Source: an uncultured Clostridia bacterium (GTDB lineage: Bacteria > Bacillota > Clostridia > Oscillospirales > Ruminococcaceae). Taken from it: DNA of 10,283 nt. Below the pieces are notes generated by a model, which saw nothing but the letters and a program-made list of their open reading frames with translations, made no database searches and had not been told where the DNA came from. Location of the stretch: assembly GCA_947176675.1 (NCBI GenBank), contig CAMWRN010000064.1, positions 1 to 10,283 of the forward strand, read 5' to 3'. The position numbers and the translations under genes were made by a program. Shown here piece by piece: positions 1 through 6,568 of the stretch (within the stretch, counting starts at the first letter, position 1; every line of letters starts with the position of its first letter).

Positions 1-36
1 CTGTGCAAATATTTATGATAAAAAGGAGATGTTGAT

Positions 37-339
37 ATGCAGGAAAATCTGACAAGCAGTGAAGCTTTACATGAATATGAAACAGTTGTACAAACGGAAC
101 AAACGGAGTCTAAGACATCTGTCGGGAGGACAACTTCATTTGGCGATACGCTGACGCTTCAGGCAATATTGTGTGTGCTTCTGGCGTTAGGATTTATAGC
201 CGTAAATATGATAAACGGAAATCTTGCGGCGGAAGTTTTTGAGTTGTACGAAAGTAAGCTGAGTTCGGAAAGTACCGTGGTTGACGTGTTTGCTGCGATA
301 GTTGATTTTTTCGGTTCCGCGCCGATCAATAATGTTTGA
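37..339 (+). CDS. Small single-pass membrane protein, possible SpoIVFA-like partner of the M50 protease
   Basis: I do not recognise a named family with certainty. The 100-residue product has a polar, Glu/Thr/Ser-rich N-terminal part (residues 1-38), one hydrophobic segment (about 39-59) and a short tail of about 40 residues with an amphipathic look and a hydrophobic patch near 81-92. No signal-peptidase site is obvious, so it is probably a membrane-anchored protein with its N-terminus in the cytoplasm. The start is ATG 37, with AAAGGAG at 22-28 at good spacing. Its last 8 bases overlap the start of the M50 protease gene, which implies translational coupling. In sporulating Firmicutes the gene before a SpoIVFB-type protease encodes SpoIVFA, a membrane protein with an M23-like domain. 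That domain is absent here, so this could be a reduced regulator or an unrelated protein. That it is a real gene is well supported; the function is inference. Confidence 0.72.
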   Translation: MQENLTSSEALHEYETVVQTEQTESKTSVGRTTSFGDTLTLQAILCVLLALGFIAVNMINGNLAAEVFELYESKLSSESTVVDVFAAIVDFFGSAPINNV

Positions 340-928
340 GATCAGGTTCAAAAGCTTTACCGCGGCGTTTGATTTCAGTTTTTTTGCGGCGGTCACGCTG
401 CTCATGCTGATAGGTAACAATCGTTACGCACTTTTCGGACTTGCGGCCTGTATTTGGCACGAGTTGGGGCATCTTGCCGTAATGCGGATTTGCGGAATTT
501 CGGTCAAAAGGCTGCTGTTTTACGGAGCAGGCATTAAGATCGTGCCGGATAAGCAAATTGATTTTACGGGTTTCCGAAGCCAGCTTATTGTGTTTCTTGC
601 GGGAAGTGCAGCTAATTTTGTTGCTGCGGGTTTGCTGGCTGCTTCGGAAAATTCCGCAGTAAGAATTTTTGCGGCGGTGAACTCGGTCATAGGCGCGTTT
701 AATTTGCTTCCACTCCAATATCTGGACGGCGGAAAGATCATTGTGCTGATGATACGGAATTTCTGCGGATTTTCGCTGTCCTGTCAGCTTGAACGCTATC
801 TGAAATGGCTGAATGTTTTTCTTATCGCCGCTGTTTTAGTAACGTTTTCGGTGTTGGGAAAAGGAAATTTTACGCTGTACATAACGCTGTGCTGTCTGCT
901 TATCTCGACGGTTTCGGCAGACGTATAG
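332..928 (+). CDS. M50 family site-2-type zinc metalloprotease (SpoIVFB-like)
   Basis: This is an integral membrane zinc protease expected to cleave substrates within the membrane. With the ATG at 332 it has 198 residues. The zinc motif HELGH lies at residues 43-47 inside an early hydrophobic segment. The third metal-ligand motif, N124-LLP-LQY-L-D132-GG, matches the conserved NxxP...DGG of the family. About five or six hydrophobic segments are visible (roughly 13-30, 34-52, 86-106, 112-135, 160-176, 181-195). An in-frame TTG at 302 would add ten residues, but neither start has a Shine-Dalgarno sequence. The ATG overlaps the upstream stop by 8 bases, so coupled reinitiation is the better model. 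There is no CBS domain and no PDZ domain, so this is a minimal member, shorter than B. subtilis SpoIVFB (about 288 residues). The substrate is unknown; a sigma-factor precursor or an anti-sigma factor would be typical but is not shown. Confidence 0.9.
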   Translation: MFEIRFKSFTAAFDFSFFAAVTLLMLIGNNRYALFGLAACIWHELGHLAVMRICGISVKRLLFYGAGIKIVPDKQIDFTGFRSQLIVFLAGSAANFVAAGLLAASENSAVRIFAAVNSVIGAFNLLPLQYLDGGKIIVLMIRNFCGFSLSCQLERYLKWLNVFLIAAVLVTFSVLGKGNFTLYITLCCLLISTVSADV

Positions 929-945
929 TGAAAGGATGTTAAAAT

Positions 946-2799
946 ATGGTTAAGGATCGAATAGAAAATCTGCTTCTGAAAGTTAAGTCGCCATCGCGCT
1001 ATATAGGCGGGGAGCTTAACAGCGTGGTAAAGAATAAAAGCGATGTGGACGTTCGGTTTGCCTTTTGTTTTCCCGATTCATACGATGTGGGAATGTCACA
1101 TCTTGGAATGAAGATACTGTATTCGCTGAAAAATAAACGTGAGAATTTCTGGTGCGAGCGTGTTTTCGCGCCTTGGGTTGATTTTGAGCAGCTTATGCGT
1201 GAAAACGATATTCCTTTGTACGCGTTGGAAAGTCTCGATCCTGTAAAGGAGTTTGACTTTATAGGGTTTACTATCCAGTATGAACTTAGCTATACAAATA
1301 TTTTGAATATGCTTGATCTTGCGGGATTGCCTGTAAAGTCGAAGGACCGTACAGACGATATGCCTGTTGTAGTAGCGGGAGGACCATGCGTGTGCAATCC
1401 CGAACCGCTTGCAGATTTCATAGACTTGTTCATAATAGGCGAGGGTGAAGAAGTCAATCTTGAACTTATGGACTTGTATGCGGATATGAAGAAGCGCGGC
1501 TGTTCCAAAAGAGAGTTTCTTGAAGCAGCCGCGGAGATTGAGGGTATCTATGTACCTTCTTTTTATGACGTGTACTATAATGACGACGGGACGGTCAAGA
1601 ACGTGGTTTCCAACAATCCCCATGCACCCTATACTGTCAGAAAGCGTATAGTAAGAGATTTAGACAAGGTTTTCTACCCGGAATCCTTTGTGGTGCCGTA
1701 CTGTGAGATAGTTCACGACAGGGCGGTCGTAGAGGTGCTGAGAGGGTGCATAAGAGGCTGCCGCTTCTGTCAGGCGGGATTTATCTACCGTCCGTTCAGG
1801 GAGAAAAACTCCGATACTATATTAAAGCAAACTAAGAATTTGTGCGAGTCTACCGGCTACGAGGAAGTATCGCTGTCCTCGCTGAGTACCAGCGATTTGT
1901 CGGCTATAAACAAGACGCTGACCCAATTGTCTGACTACACCGAAAAGGAAAATGTGAATTTGTCGCTGCCTTCAATGCGTATAGACAAGTTCAGCGGCGA
2001 GCTTATGGAGCAGATACAAAAGGTGCGGAAAAGCGGTCTGACCTTTGCTCCCGAAGCGGGGACGCAGCGTCTTCGTGACGTTATCAACAAAAATATTACG
2101 GAAGAGGAGATAATGCAGGCGTGCAGACTGGCGTTCTTCGAGGGCGGCTACACTTCGGTAAAACTTTATTTCATGTTGGGTCTTCCCACTGAAACAGACG
2201 ATGATATCCTCGGAATTGCCGAGCTTGCGGAGAAAATCGTCGACCTGTTCTACAGCAATCCGAACCGTTCGCGCGGCAAGCATATTCAGATATCCATAAG
2301 CTGTGCGACCTTTGTTCCCAAACCGTTTACGCCATTTGAGTTCGAGCCGCAGGCATCCGAAACGGAGATCAAGCACAAGCAGAAGCTCCTGCTGGATTCT
2401 GTTCGTTCCCGCAAGAGGATAAACGTAAGCTGGCATAAGTACAGTGTCAGCATACTTGAAGCTGTGTTGGCAAAGGGGGACAGGCGGCTTTGCGACACTA
2501 TCTACGAGGCGTGGAAACTTGGCTGCAAGTTCGACGGCTGGGACGAGCTCTACAGATACGACCTGTGGTTGAAAGCCTTTGAGAAAACCGGTGTGGACGT
2601 TAATTTCTACGCTCATCGGACCCGTGCCTATGACGAGGTAATGCCTTGGCAGCATTTGGATTACCTCGTTTCAAAGAATTTTCTTATTAAAGAAAACCAA
2701 AAGGCGCGGGAGGGCATAACTACCCCGAACTGCCGTGAAAAATGTTCAGGCTGCGGAGTATCAAAGTGTATCGGAGGGGCATGCTTTGGAAAAAATTAA
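946..2799 (+). CDS. TIGR03960-type B12-binding-like radical SAM protein
   Basis: This 617-residue protein is a radical SAM enzyme of unknown reaction. The [4Fe-4S] motif CIRGCRFC places cysteines at 268, 272 and 275 (C-x3-C-x2-C). The N-terminal part (about 30-240) resembles the cobalamin-binding-type fold of the family, with an AGGPCVCNPEP stretch near 145-155 and GEGEE at 165-169. I see no obvious DxHxxG cobalamin-ligand motif, so B12 binding is doubtful. The SAM domain continues to about residue 480 with the motifs SLPSMRID, GLTFAPEAGTQRLR and VKLYFMLGLPTET. The C-terminus carries five closely spaced cysteines (596, 600, 603, 608, 613). AAGGATG at 932-938 serves the ATG at 946. The DUF2344 gene follows with an overlap; the two families are commonly adjacent or fused, so a shared function is likely. 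A role in RNA or ribosome-related modification has been suspected from context only. Confidence 0.93.
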   Translation: MVKDRIENLLLKVKSPSRYIGGELNSVVKNKSDVDVRFAFCFPDSYDVGMSHLGMKILYSLKNKRENFWCERVFAPWVDFEQLMRENDIPLYALESLDPVKEFDFIGFTIQYELSYTNILNMLDLAGLPVKSKDRTDDMPVVVAGGPCVCNPEPLADFIDLFIIGEGEEVNLELMDLYADMKKRGCSKREFLEAAAEIEGIYVPSFYDVYYNDDGTVKNVVSNNPHAPYTVRKRIVRDLDKVFYPESFVVPYCEIVHDRAVVEVLRGCIRGCRFCQAGFIYRPFREKNSDTILKQTKNLCESTGYEEVSLSSLSTSDLSAINKTLTQLSDYTEKENVNLSLPSMRIDKFSGELMEQIQKVRKSGLTFAPEAGTQRLRDVINKNITEEEIMQACRLAFFEGGYTSVKLYFMLGLPTETDDDILGIAELAEKIVDLFYSNPNRSRGKHIQISISCATFVPKPFTPFEFEPQASETEIKHKQKLLLDSVRSRKRINVSWHKYSVSILEAVLAKGDRRLCDTIYEAWKLGCKFDGWDELYRYDLWLKAFEKTGVDVNFYAHRTRAYDEVMPWQHLDYLVSKNFLIKENQKAREGITTPNCREKCSGCGVSKCIGGACFGKN

Positions 2800-3451
2800 T
2801 CTGAGGGCAAGATTTGAAAAAAGCGGACGAGCCGTCTACATTTCTCATCTGGACTTGATGAGAACTATGCAGCGAGCGTTCAAGCGATCTAAAATACCTG
2901 TTTGGTATACGGAAGGCTTCAATCCGCATATTTATCTTAATTTTCCTCTGGCGCTTTCTCTCGGAGTTGTCGGCAGGTCAGAGTTCATGGATTTTGCTGT
3001 GACAGAGCCTGCGGACTTTGATAAGCTGCGTGACAGTCTCAACGGTGAAATGCCGGAGGGATTGAGGATACTGGAGATTTTTGAGCCTTTGTACGAGAAC
3101 AAGGACGTTGGTTTTGCGGACTACATGATAGATTTTTACAGCAGTGCAGACTCGTGCGAAACCCTGTTCCTGCTTAACAAAATGCTTGCGGAGGACAAGA
3201 TAGAGGTGGACAAGCGTTCCAAAAGCAAGGGCATGATCAAGACCGACATAAAGCCTCATATCAATGTTACAGAAACAGAGCCGTGCGATGGTTTTCTGCG
3301 TGTGTTTGTAAGGCTTCCCGCGGGGTTAAAAATGAATATAAACGCTGGTGTTTTCACGGACGCATTTGCGGAGTACAGCAAAATAGAATTTTCAAAAATT
3401 TATGCAGAACGCACAAAAATCTTGTGTCTGAATGGTCAAGATTTTAAGTAA
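2786..3451 (+). CDS. DUF2344 (TIGR03936) radical-SAM-associated protein
   Basis: The product is about 221 residues and matches the DUF2344 family, found next to or fused with TIGR03960 radical SAM proteins; its activity is unknown. The family hallmarks are clear at the N-terminus: GRAVYISHLDLMR at 14-26 and GFNPH at 44-48, followed by an ALSLGV stretch near 56-61. An ATG at 2735 would give 17 extra residues lying entirely inside the upstream gene and without family resemblance. The TTG at 2786 is preferred because GGAGG at 2773-2777 lies 8 bases before it and the family homology begins immediately after. The start then overlaps the radical SAM stop by 14 bases, so translation is probably coupled and the two proteins made in fixed ratio. 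An ATG at 2781 is out of frame. In many Clostridia this pair is followed by an RNase E/G gene and rplU; here it is followed by rplS. Confidence 0.88.
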   Translation: MEKINLRARFEKSGRAVYISHLDLMRTMQRAFKRSKIPVWYTEGFNPHIYLNFPLALSLGVVGRSEFMDFAVTEPADFDKLRDSLNGEMPEGLRILEIFEPLYENKDVGFADYMIDFYSSADSCETLFLLNKMLAEDKIEVDKRSKSKGMIKTDIKPHINVTETEPCDGFLRVFVRLPAGLKMNINAGVFTDAFAEYSKIEFSKIYAERTKILCLNGQDFK

Positions 3452-3473
3452 GTGACATTTTAACTTTTTTTGT

Positions 3474-3512
3474 AAAAAAATACTTGCAATTCGTGAAAAA
3501 ATGTGATAATAT
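3474..3512 (+). promoter_or_regulatory. Promoter of rplS with extended -10 and upstream A-tract
   Basis: The -35 element is TTGCAA at 3484-3489. A 17-base spacer leads to the -10 element TAATAT at 3507-3512. The bases TGA immediately before the -10 make an extended -10 (TGn). A run of seven A residues at 3474-3480 lies just upstream of the -35 and could act as an UP-like element, as expected for a strong ribosomal-protein promoter. Transcription would begin near 3518-3520. Confidence 0.72.
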
Positions 3513-3518
3513 TATATA

Positions 3519-3690
3519 GCATTTAAAAATCCGCCCGAATATCCAAATTATGTTCGGACGAGATTAATGCCCTGCCGAAAAGGCCTGAGCCGACGGCAGA
3601 CATTAAAAGGACAGTCCGCTGCCTTATGCCGCCTTTGGAGCGGTTGCTTGCGAAAGGTAAGAATGTCTTGAAATTTAGGAGGAAAATATC
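3519..3690 (+). promoter_or_regulatory. Structured 5' leader of rplS (candidate L19 autoregulatory leader)
   Basis: About 170 nt separate the predicted transcription start from the rplS start codon, and the stretch is rich in complementary arms. Stem I pairs 3532-3539 with 3553-3560 (8 positions, one C-A mismatch). Stem II is long and nearly continuous: TTAATG 3564-3569 with CATTAA 3601-3606, then CTGCCG 3572-3577 with CGGCAG 3594-3599, then GGC 3582-3584 with GCC 3589-3591. Stem III closes a domain by AGGACA 3608-3613 with TGTCTT 3664-3669 (one G-U). Inside it CCGCT 3616-3620 can pair with AGCGG 3639-3643, or alternatively CCGC 3629-3632 with GCGG 3640-3643. The Shine-Dalgarno AGGAGG is at 3677-3682, just 3' of stem III. 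L19 leaders that control rplS in Firmicutes are known in Rfam; whether this one fits that covariance model needs a search. Confidence 0.62.
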
Positions 3691-4035
3691 ATGGACGCAC
3701 TGAAGCTTATCAGCGACAGCAGCCTTAAAGAGAACGCTCCCGTTGTAAACGTGGGCGACACAGTTAAGGTTCACGTAAAGATCAAGGAAGGCGAAAAGTA
3801 CAGGATTCAGGTTTTTGAGGGTACTGTTATCGCCAAGAAGCACGGCGGAATTAATGAGACATTTACCGTAAGACGTGTTGCGCACGGCTGCGGTATCGAG
3901 AGAGTATTCCCCGTTCATTCGCCCGTTGTCGACAAGGTTGAGCTTGTAAGAAGCGGTAAGGTTCGCCGCAGCAAGCTTTATTATCTCCGCGACAGAGTCG
4001 GCAAGGCTGCTAAGGTTAAAGAACAGATTCGCTGA
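3691..4035 (+). CDS. rplS: 50S ribosomal protein L19
   Basis: L19 lies at the interface of the two ribosomal subunits near a 16S contact. The product has 114 residues, the usual length. The motifs are the N-terminal VGDTVKVHVKIKEG core (about 21-34), the GTVIAKKHGG segment, the family signature RRVAHGCGIERVFPVHSP (about 61-78), and the C-terminal VRRSKLYYLRDRVGKAAKVKE. The common YGVGVE of the signature reads HGCGIE here, a mild variant. AGGAGG at 3677-3682 sits 8 bases before the ATG. The gene has its own promoter and structured leader and is followed by an intrinsic terminator, so it looks like a separately controlled unit in front of lepB-ylqF-rnhB. Confidence 0.97.
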   Translation: MDALKLISDSSLKENAPVVNVGDTVKVHVKIKEGEKYRIQVFEGTVIAKKHGGINETFTVRRVAHGCGIERVFPVHSPVVDKVELVRSGKVRRSKLYYLRDRVGKAAKVKEQIR

Positions 4036-4046
4036 CTGCGGTTGTG

Positions 4047-4071
4047 AAAAGGGACTGTGCGTCCCTTTTTT
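4047..4071 (+). terminator. Intrinsic terminator after rplS
   Basis: GGGAC 4051-4055 pairs with GTCCC 4061-4065 around the loop TGTGC. The stem can extend by the A-run 4047-4050 pairing with the following T-run 4066-4071. It begins 11 bases after the rplS stop, as expected for a Rho-independent terminator. The stem is short, so partial read-through into lepB is plausible. Confidence 0.85.
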
Positions 4072-4113
4072 GCTATATTTTCACATAAATTTATTCGCGG
4101 GAGGATCATTGAT

Positions 4114-4695
4114 ATGGCAGGATATGAGCTTAATTACGAAGCGCTTGACGAGGCTGACAAGAAAAAGGAAACTACCGCTGCCGAAGAGTTTATCGACTGG
4201 GTGGAGACCATTATAGGTGCATTTTTTGCGGTAATTATTATATTTACATTTCTGCTCAGGGTCGCAAATGTTGACGGCGCATCGATGCAGCCTACCCTTA
4301 CCGAGGGCGACAGGCTTATTGTTTCGCACTTGTTTTACGAACCAAAAGCGGGGGATATCGTAATTGTCAACAGCGAAAAGCTTGGCAAGGCTATTGTAAA
4401 GCGTGTAATTGCCGTTGAAAATCAGACTGTTGAGGTTGATGCCGAGGCAGGTGTGGTAAAGGTTGACGGAGTTGCTCTTGACGAACCATACATTCTCGAG
4501 CTTACCAAAGAGGACGAGGGTTATCACGATTATCCCGTTATTGTTCCCGAAGACTGTGTTTTCGTTATGGGCGATAACAGAATGAACTCTACCGACAGCA
4601 GAAGCGAGTGGGTCGGATTTGTTGAAGAGGAAGATATTTTAGGCAAGGTGATTTTCAGAATTTTCCCGTTTAATTCTATCGGTGCGCCTGCCTGA
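4114..4695 (+). CDS. lepB: Signal peptidase I
   Basis: This is the type I signal peptidase that removes signal peptides from exported proteins at the outer face of the membrane. The start is ATG 4114, with GGAGG at 4100-4104; a longer open frame begins near 4057 but lies inside the rplS terminator and is rejected. The product has 193 residues. It has an acidic/lysine-rich cytoplasmic N-terminus (1-27), one membrane anchor (about 30-49) and then the catalytic domain. The catalytic serine is S57 in GASMQPT and the general-base lysine is K96 in VKRVIA. The box GDNRMNSTDSR at 153-163 is the conserved family motif. One transmembrane segment is the Gram-positive (SipS-like) form. The gene sits 13 bases before ylqF, an arrangement seen in many Clostridia. 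No promoter of its own is evident in the 42 bases after the terminator. Confidence 0.96.
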   Translation: MAGYELNYEALDEADKKKETTAAEEFIDWVETIIGAFFAVIIIFTFLLRVANVDGASMQPTLTEGDRLIVSHLFYEPKAGDIVIVNSEKLGKAIVKRVIAVENQTVEVDAEAGVVKVDGVALDEPYILELTKEDEGYHDYPVIVPEDCVFVMGDNRMNSTDSRSEWVGFVEEEDILGKVIFRIFPFNSIGAPA

Positions 4696-4708
4696 TACGG
4701 AGGATAAA

Positions 4709-5569
4709 ATGACTGAAATACCGTCTATACAATGGTTTCCCGGTCACATGACCAAAACCAAGCGCATGATAAAGGCTTCGCTGCCTTTGGTGGACGCGGT
4801 GGTTGAAATTCTGGATGCGCGTATACCTGAGTCCAGCAGAAATCCCGATTTGCAGTCGCTTATTGAGGGCAAGCCGAGGATAGTTGTGCTGAATAAATGC
4901 GATACTGCCGACGAGAGTTCTACTCAAAAATGGGCGGAGTATTACCGTTCCCAAGGTTTGACGGTCATCGCCGCGGACTGCCGCAGCGGTAAGGGGCTTA
5001 ACAAGTTTGCTTCGGCGGTAAAGTCGGCGTTGGCTTCCCTTATCGAAAAAAATAAAGCTAAAGGCATGGAGGGACGTGTCCTGCACCTTATGGTCGTGGG
5101 CATACCCAACGTGGGAAAATCTTCCTTTATAAACCGTCTTGCCGGGCAGAAAAAGGCAAAAGTTGAGGATCGTCCCGGAGTTACCAGGACTAAGCAGTGG
5201 GTAAAGCTTTCCGACGATATGGAGCTTCTTGATATGCCGGGAGTCCTGTGGCCCAAGTTCGAGGATATGTCCGTGGGCGAGAAGCTTGCTTTTACGGGAG
5301 CGATCAAGGACGATGTTGTTGATGTGGAAACTCTTGCCTGCCGTTTGCTGTATGTGCTTAACGACCTGTACAGAAATGAACTTACTGCAAGATACAAGAT
5401 ACAGACTGAGGAAAACGAGGACGGCTACGAGTTGCTCCAAAAGGTGGGAAAAGCCCGCGGAATGCTTGTTTCGGGCGGAGAGGTCAACACTGAGCGTGCA
5501 GCGATAACGGTTCTTGACGAATTTAGGGGAGGAAAGCTCGGAAGGATAACTTTGGAGCTTCCGACATAA
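4709..5569 (+). CDS. ylqF: Ribosome biogenesis GTPase YlqF/RbgA
   Basis: RbgA is a circularly permuted GTPase needed for late assembly of the 50S subunit. The permuted motif order is visible in the 286-residue product: G4 NKCD at 62-65 comes before G1 GIPNVGKS at 131-138, G2 PGVT at 156-159 and G3 DMPG at 175-178. The N-terminus has the typical IQWFPGHMTKTKR (7-19). The C-terminal helical domain ends with NTERAAITVLDEFRGGKLGR (260-279), also typical. A GTG at 4682 would extend the frame by nine residues into lepB, but GGAGGA at 4699-4704 clearly serves the ATG at 4709. It is followed by rnhB after 12 bases. Its placement next to rplS is suggestive, since both concern the large subunit. Confidence 0.96.
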   Translation: MTEIPSIQWFPGHMTKTKRMIKASLPLVDAVVEILDARIPESSRNPDLQSLIEGKPRIVVLNKCDTADESSTQKWAEYYRSQGLTVIAADCRSGKGLNKFASAVKSALASLIEKNKAKGMEGRVLHLMVVGIPNVGKSSFINRLAGQKKAKVEDRPGVTRTKQWVKLSDDMELLDMPGVLWPKFEDMSVGEKLAFTGAIKDDVVDVETLACRLLYVLNDLYRNELTARYKIQTEENEDGYELLQKVGKARGMLVSGGEVNTERAAITVLDEFRGGKLGRITLELPT

Positions 5570-5581
5570 GGTTGTGAAAAT

Positions 5582-6184
5582 ATGACTCTTTTTGAATATG
5601 ACAGCGCTGTAAGAAATGACGTTCCGGTACTCTGCGGAGTGGACGAGGCGGGGCGTGGTCCTCTTGCGGGGGACGTTTACGCTGCCGCCGTTATTTTTGA
5701 TGAGGGAATTTTCATTGACGGTCTAAACGACAGCAAGAAGCTTTCCGAAAAAAAGCGGGAAGCATTGTTTGATGAAATAACCGAAAAGGCAAAGGCTTAC
5801 TGTGTTTCGACTGCGACCGTTGAGGAGATCGAGCGTCTCAATATTTTGCAGGCGACTATGCTTGCAATGAAAAGAGCGGTGGAAGGTCTTGGAATAACTC
5901 CGGATATGGCGATAATTGACGGAAACCGTCTGCCGGCTTTGGAATGTCCAGCCCGAACGGTTGTAAAGGGAGACGGCTTGTCGGCAAGTATTGCTGCGGC
6001 ATCGATTCTGGCAAAGGTCAGTCGTGACAGATATATGAAAAAGCTTGCCGAGGAGTACCCTCAGTACCTCTTTGAAAAGCACAAGGGTTACGGCACAAAG
6101 CTGCACAACGAAATGATACTGAAGTACGGTCCGTCACCCGTACACAGAATGTCTTTCCTGAAGAAGCTGCTGAAAAATGGATAG
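5582..6184 (+). CDS. rnhB: Ribonuclease HII
   Basis: RNase HII cuts the RNA strand of RNA-DNA hybrids and starts removal of misincorporated ribonucleotides. The product has 200 residues. The catalytic acidic residues expected for the family are D21 and E22 in GVDEAGRGPLAG, D113 in IIDGN, and D131 in KGDGLSASIAAASILAKVSRD. The C-terminal substrate-binding motif KGYGTKLH at 168-175 and PVHRMSF at 186-192 are present. The Shine-Dalgarno sequence is weak (AAGG at 5568-5571, overlapping the ylqF stop), so the gene may rely on coupling with ylqF. Its end overlaps the next gene by 8 bases. Confidence 0.96.
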   Translation: MTLFEYDSAVRNDVPVLCGVDEAGRGPLAGDVYAAAVIFDEGIFIDGLNDSKKLSEKKREALFDEITEKAKAYCVSTATVEEIERLNILQATMLAMKRAVEGLGITPDMAIIDGNRLPALECPARTVVKGDGLSASIAAASILAKVSRDRYMKKLAEEYPQYLFEKHKGYGTKLHNEMILKYGPSPVHRMSFLKKLLKNG

Positions 6185-6539
6185 ACAGGAATTGGGTAAG
6201 TTTGGCGAGAATGCCGTTGCGTATTACCTTGAAAAAAAGGGGTACAGAATTGTCAGGCGAAATTACCGCGTAAAGGGCGGGGAACTTGACATTATTGCTG
6301 AAAAGGACGGCGTTATTGCGTTTGTGGAGGTCAAGACACGCGCTCCCGAACCGCTTGTGAACGGTCTTGAAGCTGTTACGGCGGCTAAGAAAAAAATGAT
6401 GATCAGAACGTCCGAGGAGTATTCCTACCGCTTTCCCCATGATTTGCAGCCACGGTTCGACGTTGTGTGGGTAACGGTTGCGGACAGAAAGGTCGTCGGG
6501 TTTCGATATGTTGAAAACGCTTTCGATGCGAGCAGATAA
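6177..6539 (+). CDS. YraN family (UPF0102) endonuclease-like protein
   Basis: The 120-residue product belongs to the widespread UPF0102/YraN family, which has a restriction-endonuclease-like PD-(D/E)xK fold and is commonly encoded beside rnhB. The features seen are the N-terminal GKFGENAVAYYLEKKGYRI (7-25), RNYR (28-31), the metal-site-like GELDII with E36 and D38, and FVEVKTR with E51 and K53. The start ATG 6177 lies within the last codons of rnhB (8-base overlap), so the two are almost certainly co-translated. The biochemical role is not settled; a DNA repair or recombination role is often proposed. The gene is of normal length and intact. Confidence 0.93.
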   Translation: MDRQELGKFGENAVAYYLEKKGYRIVRRNYRVKGGELDIIAEKDGVIAFVEVKTRAPEPLVNGLEAVTAAKKKMMIRTSEEYSYRFPHDLQPRFDVVWVTVADRKVVGFRYVENAFDASR

Positions 6540-6568
6540 ATGTAAATTTTTGTAAAGGAATGTTGGCT

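Noticed and set aside
1..18. Possible 3' end of an upstream gene, ending at TGA 16-18
   Set aside because: One frame reads five codons to a stop just before the first ribosome-binding site, but 18 bases cannot establish a coding region, and the other frames are equally uninformative.
1972..2655. 227-codon and other minus-strand open frames inside the radical SAM gene
   Set aside because: They lie wholly within a gene with full motif support; the translations look like composition artefacts.
2735..2785. ATG 2735 as the start of the DUF2344 protein
   Set aside because: The extra residues derive from the frame-shifted cysteine tail of the upstream gene, lack family similarity, and the TTG at 2786 has a proper ribosome-binding site.
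3465..3480. T7-GT-A7 inverted repeat after the DUF2344 gene as a terminator
   Set aside because: The loop would be only two bases and the stem purely A-T. It is better explained as T/A tracts upstream of the rplS promoter. A terminator for the upstream operon is therefore not evident.
4057..4113. Longer N-terminus for signal peptidase I starting at 4057
   Set aside because: The start would lie inside the rplS terminator stem, and the ATG at 4114 has a good GGAGG at proper spacing.
4676..5440. 254-codon open frame on the minus strand across ylqF
   Set aside because: It is antisense to a clear RbgA gene with all GTPase motifs. The translated product has no recognisable motif and no ribosome-binding site was seen, so it is a shadow frame.
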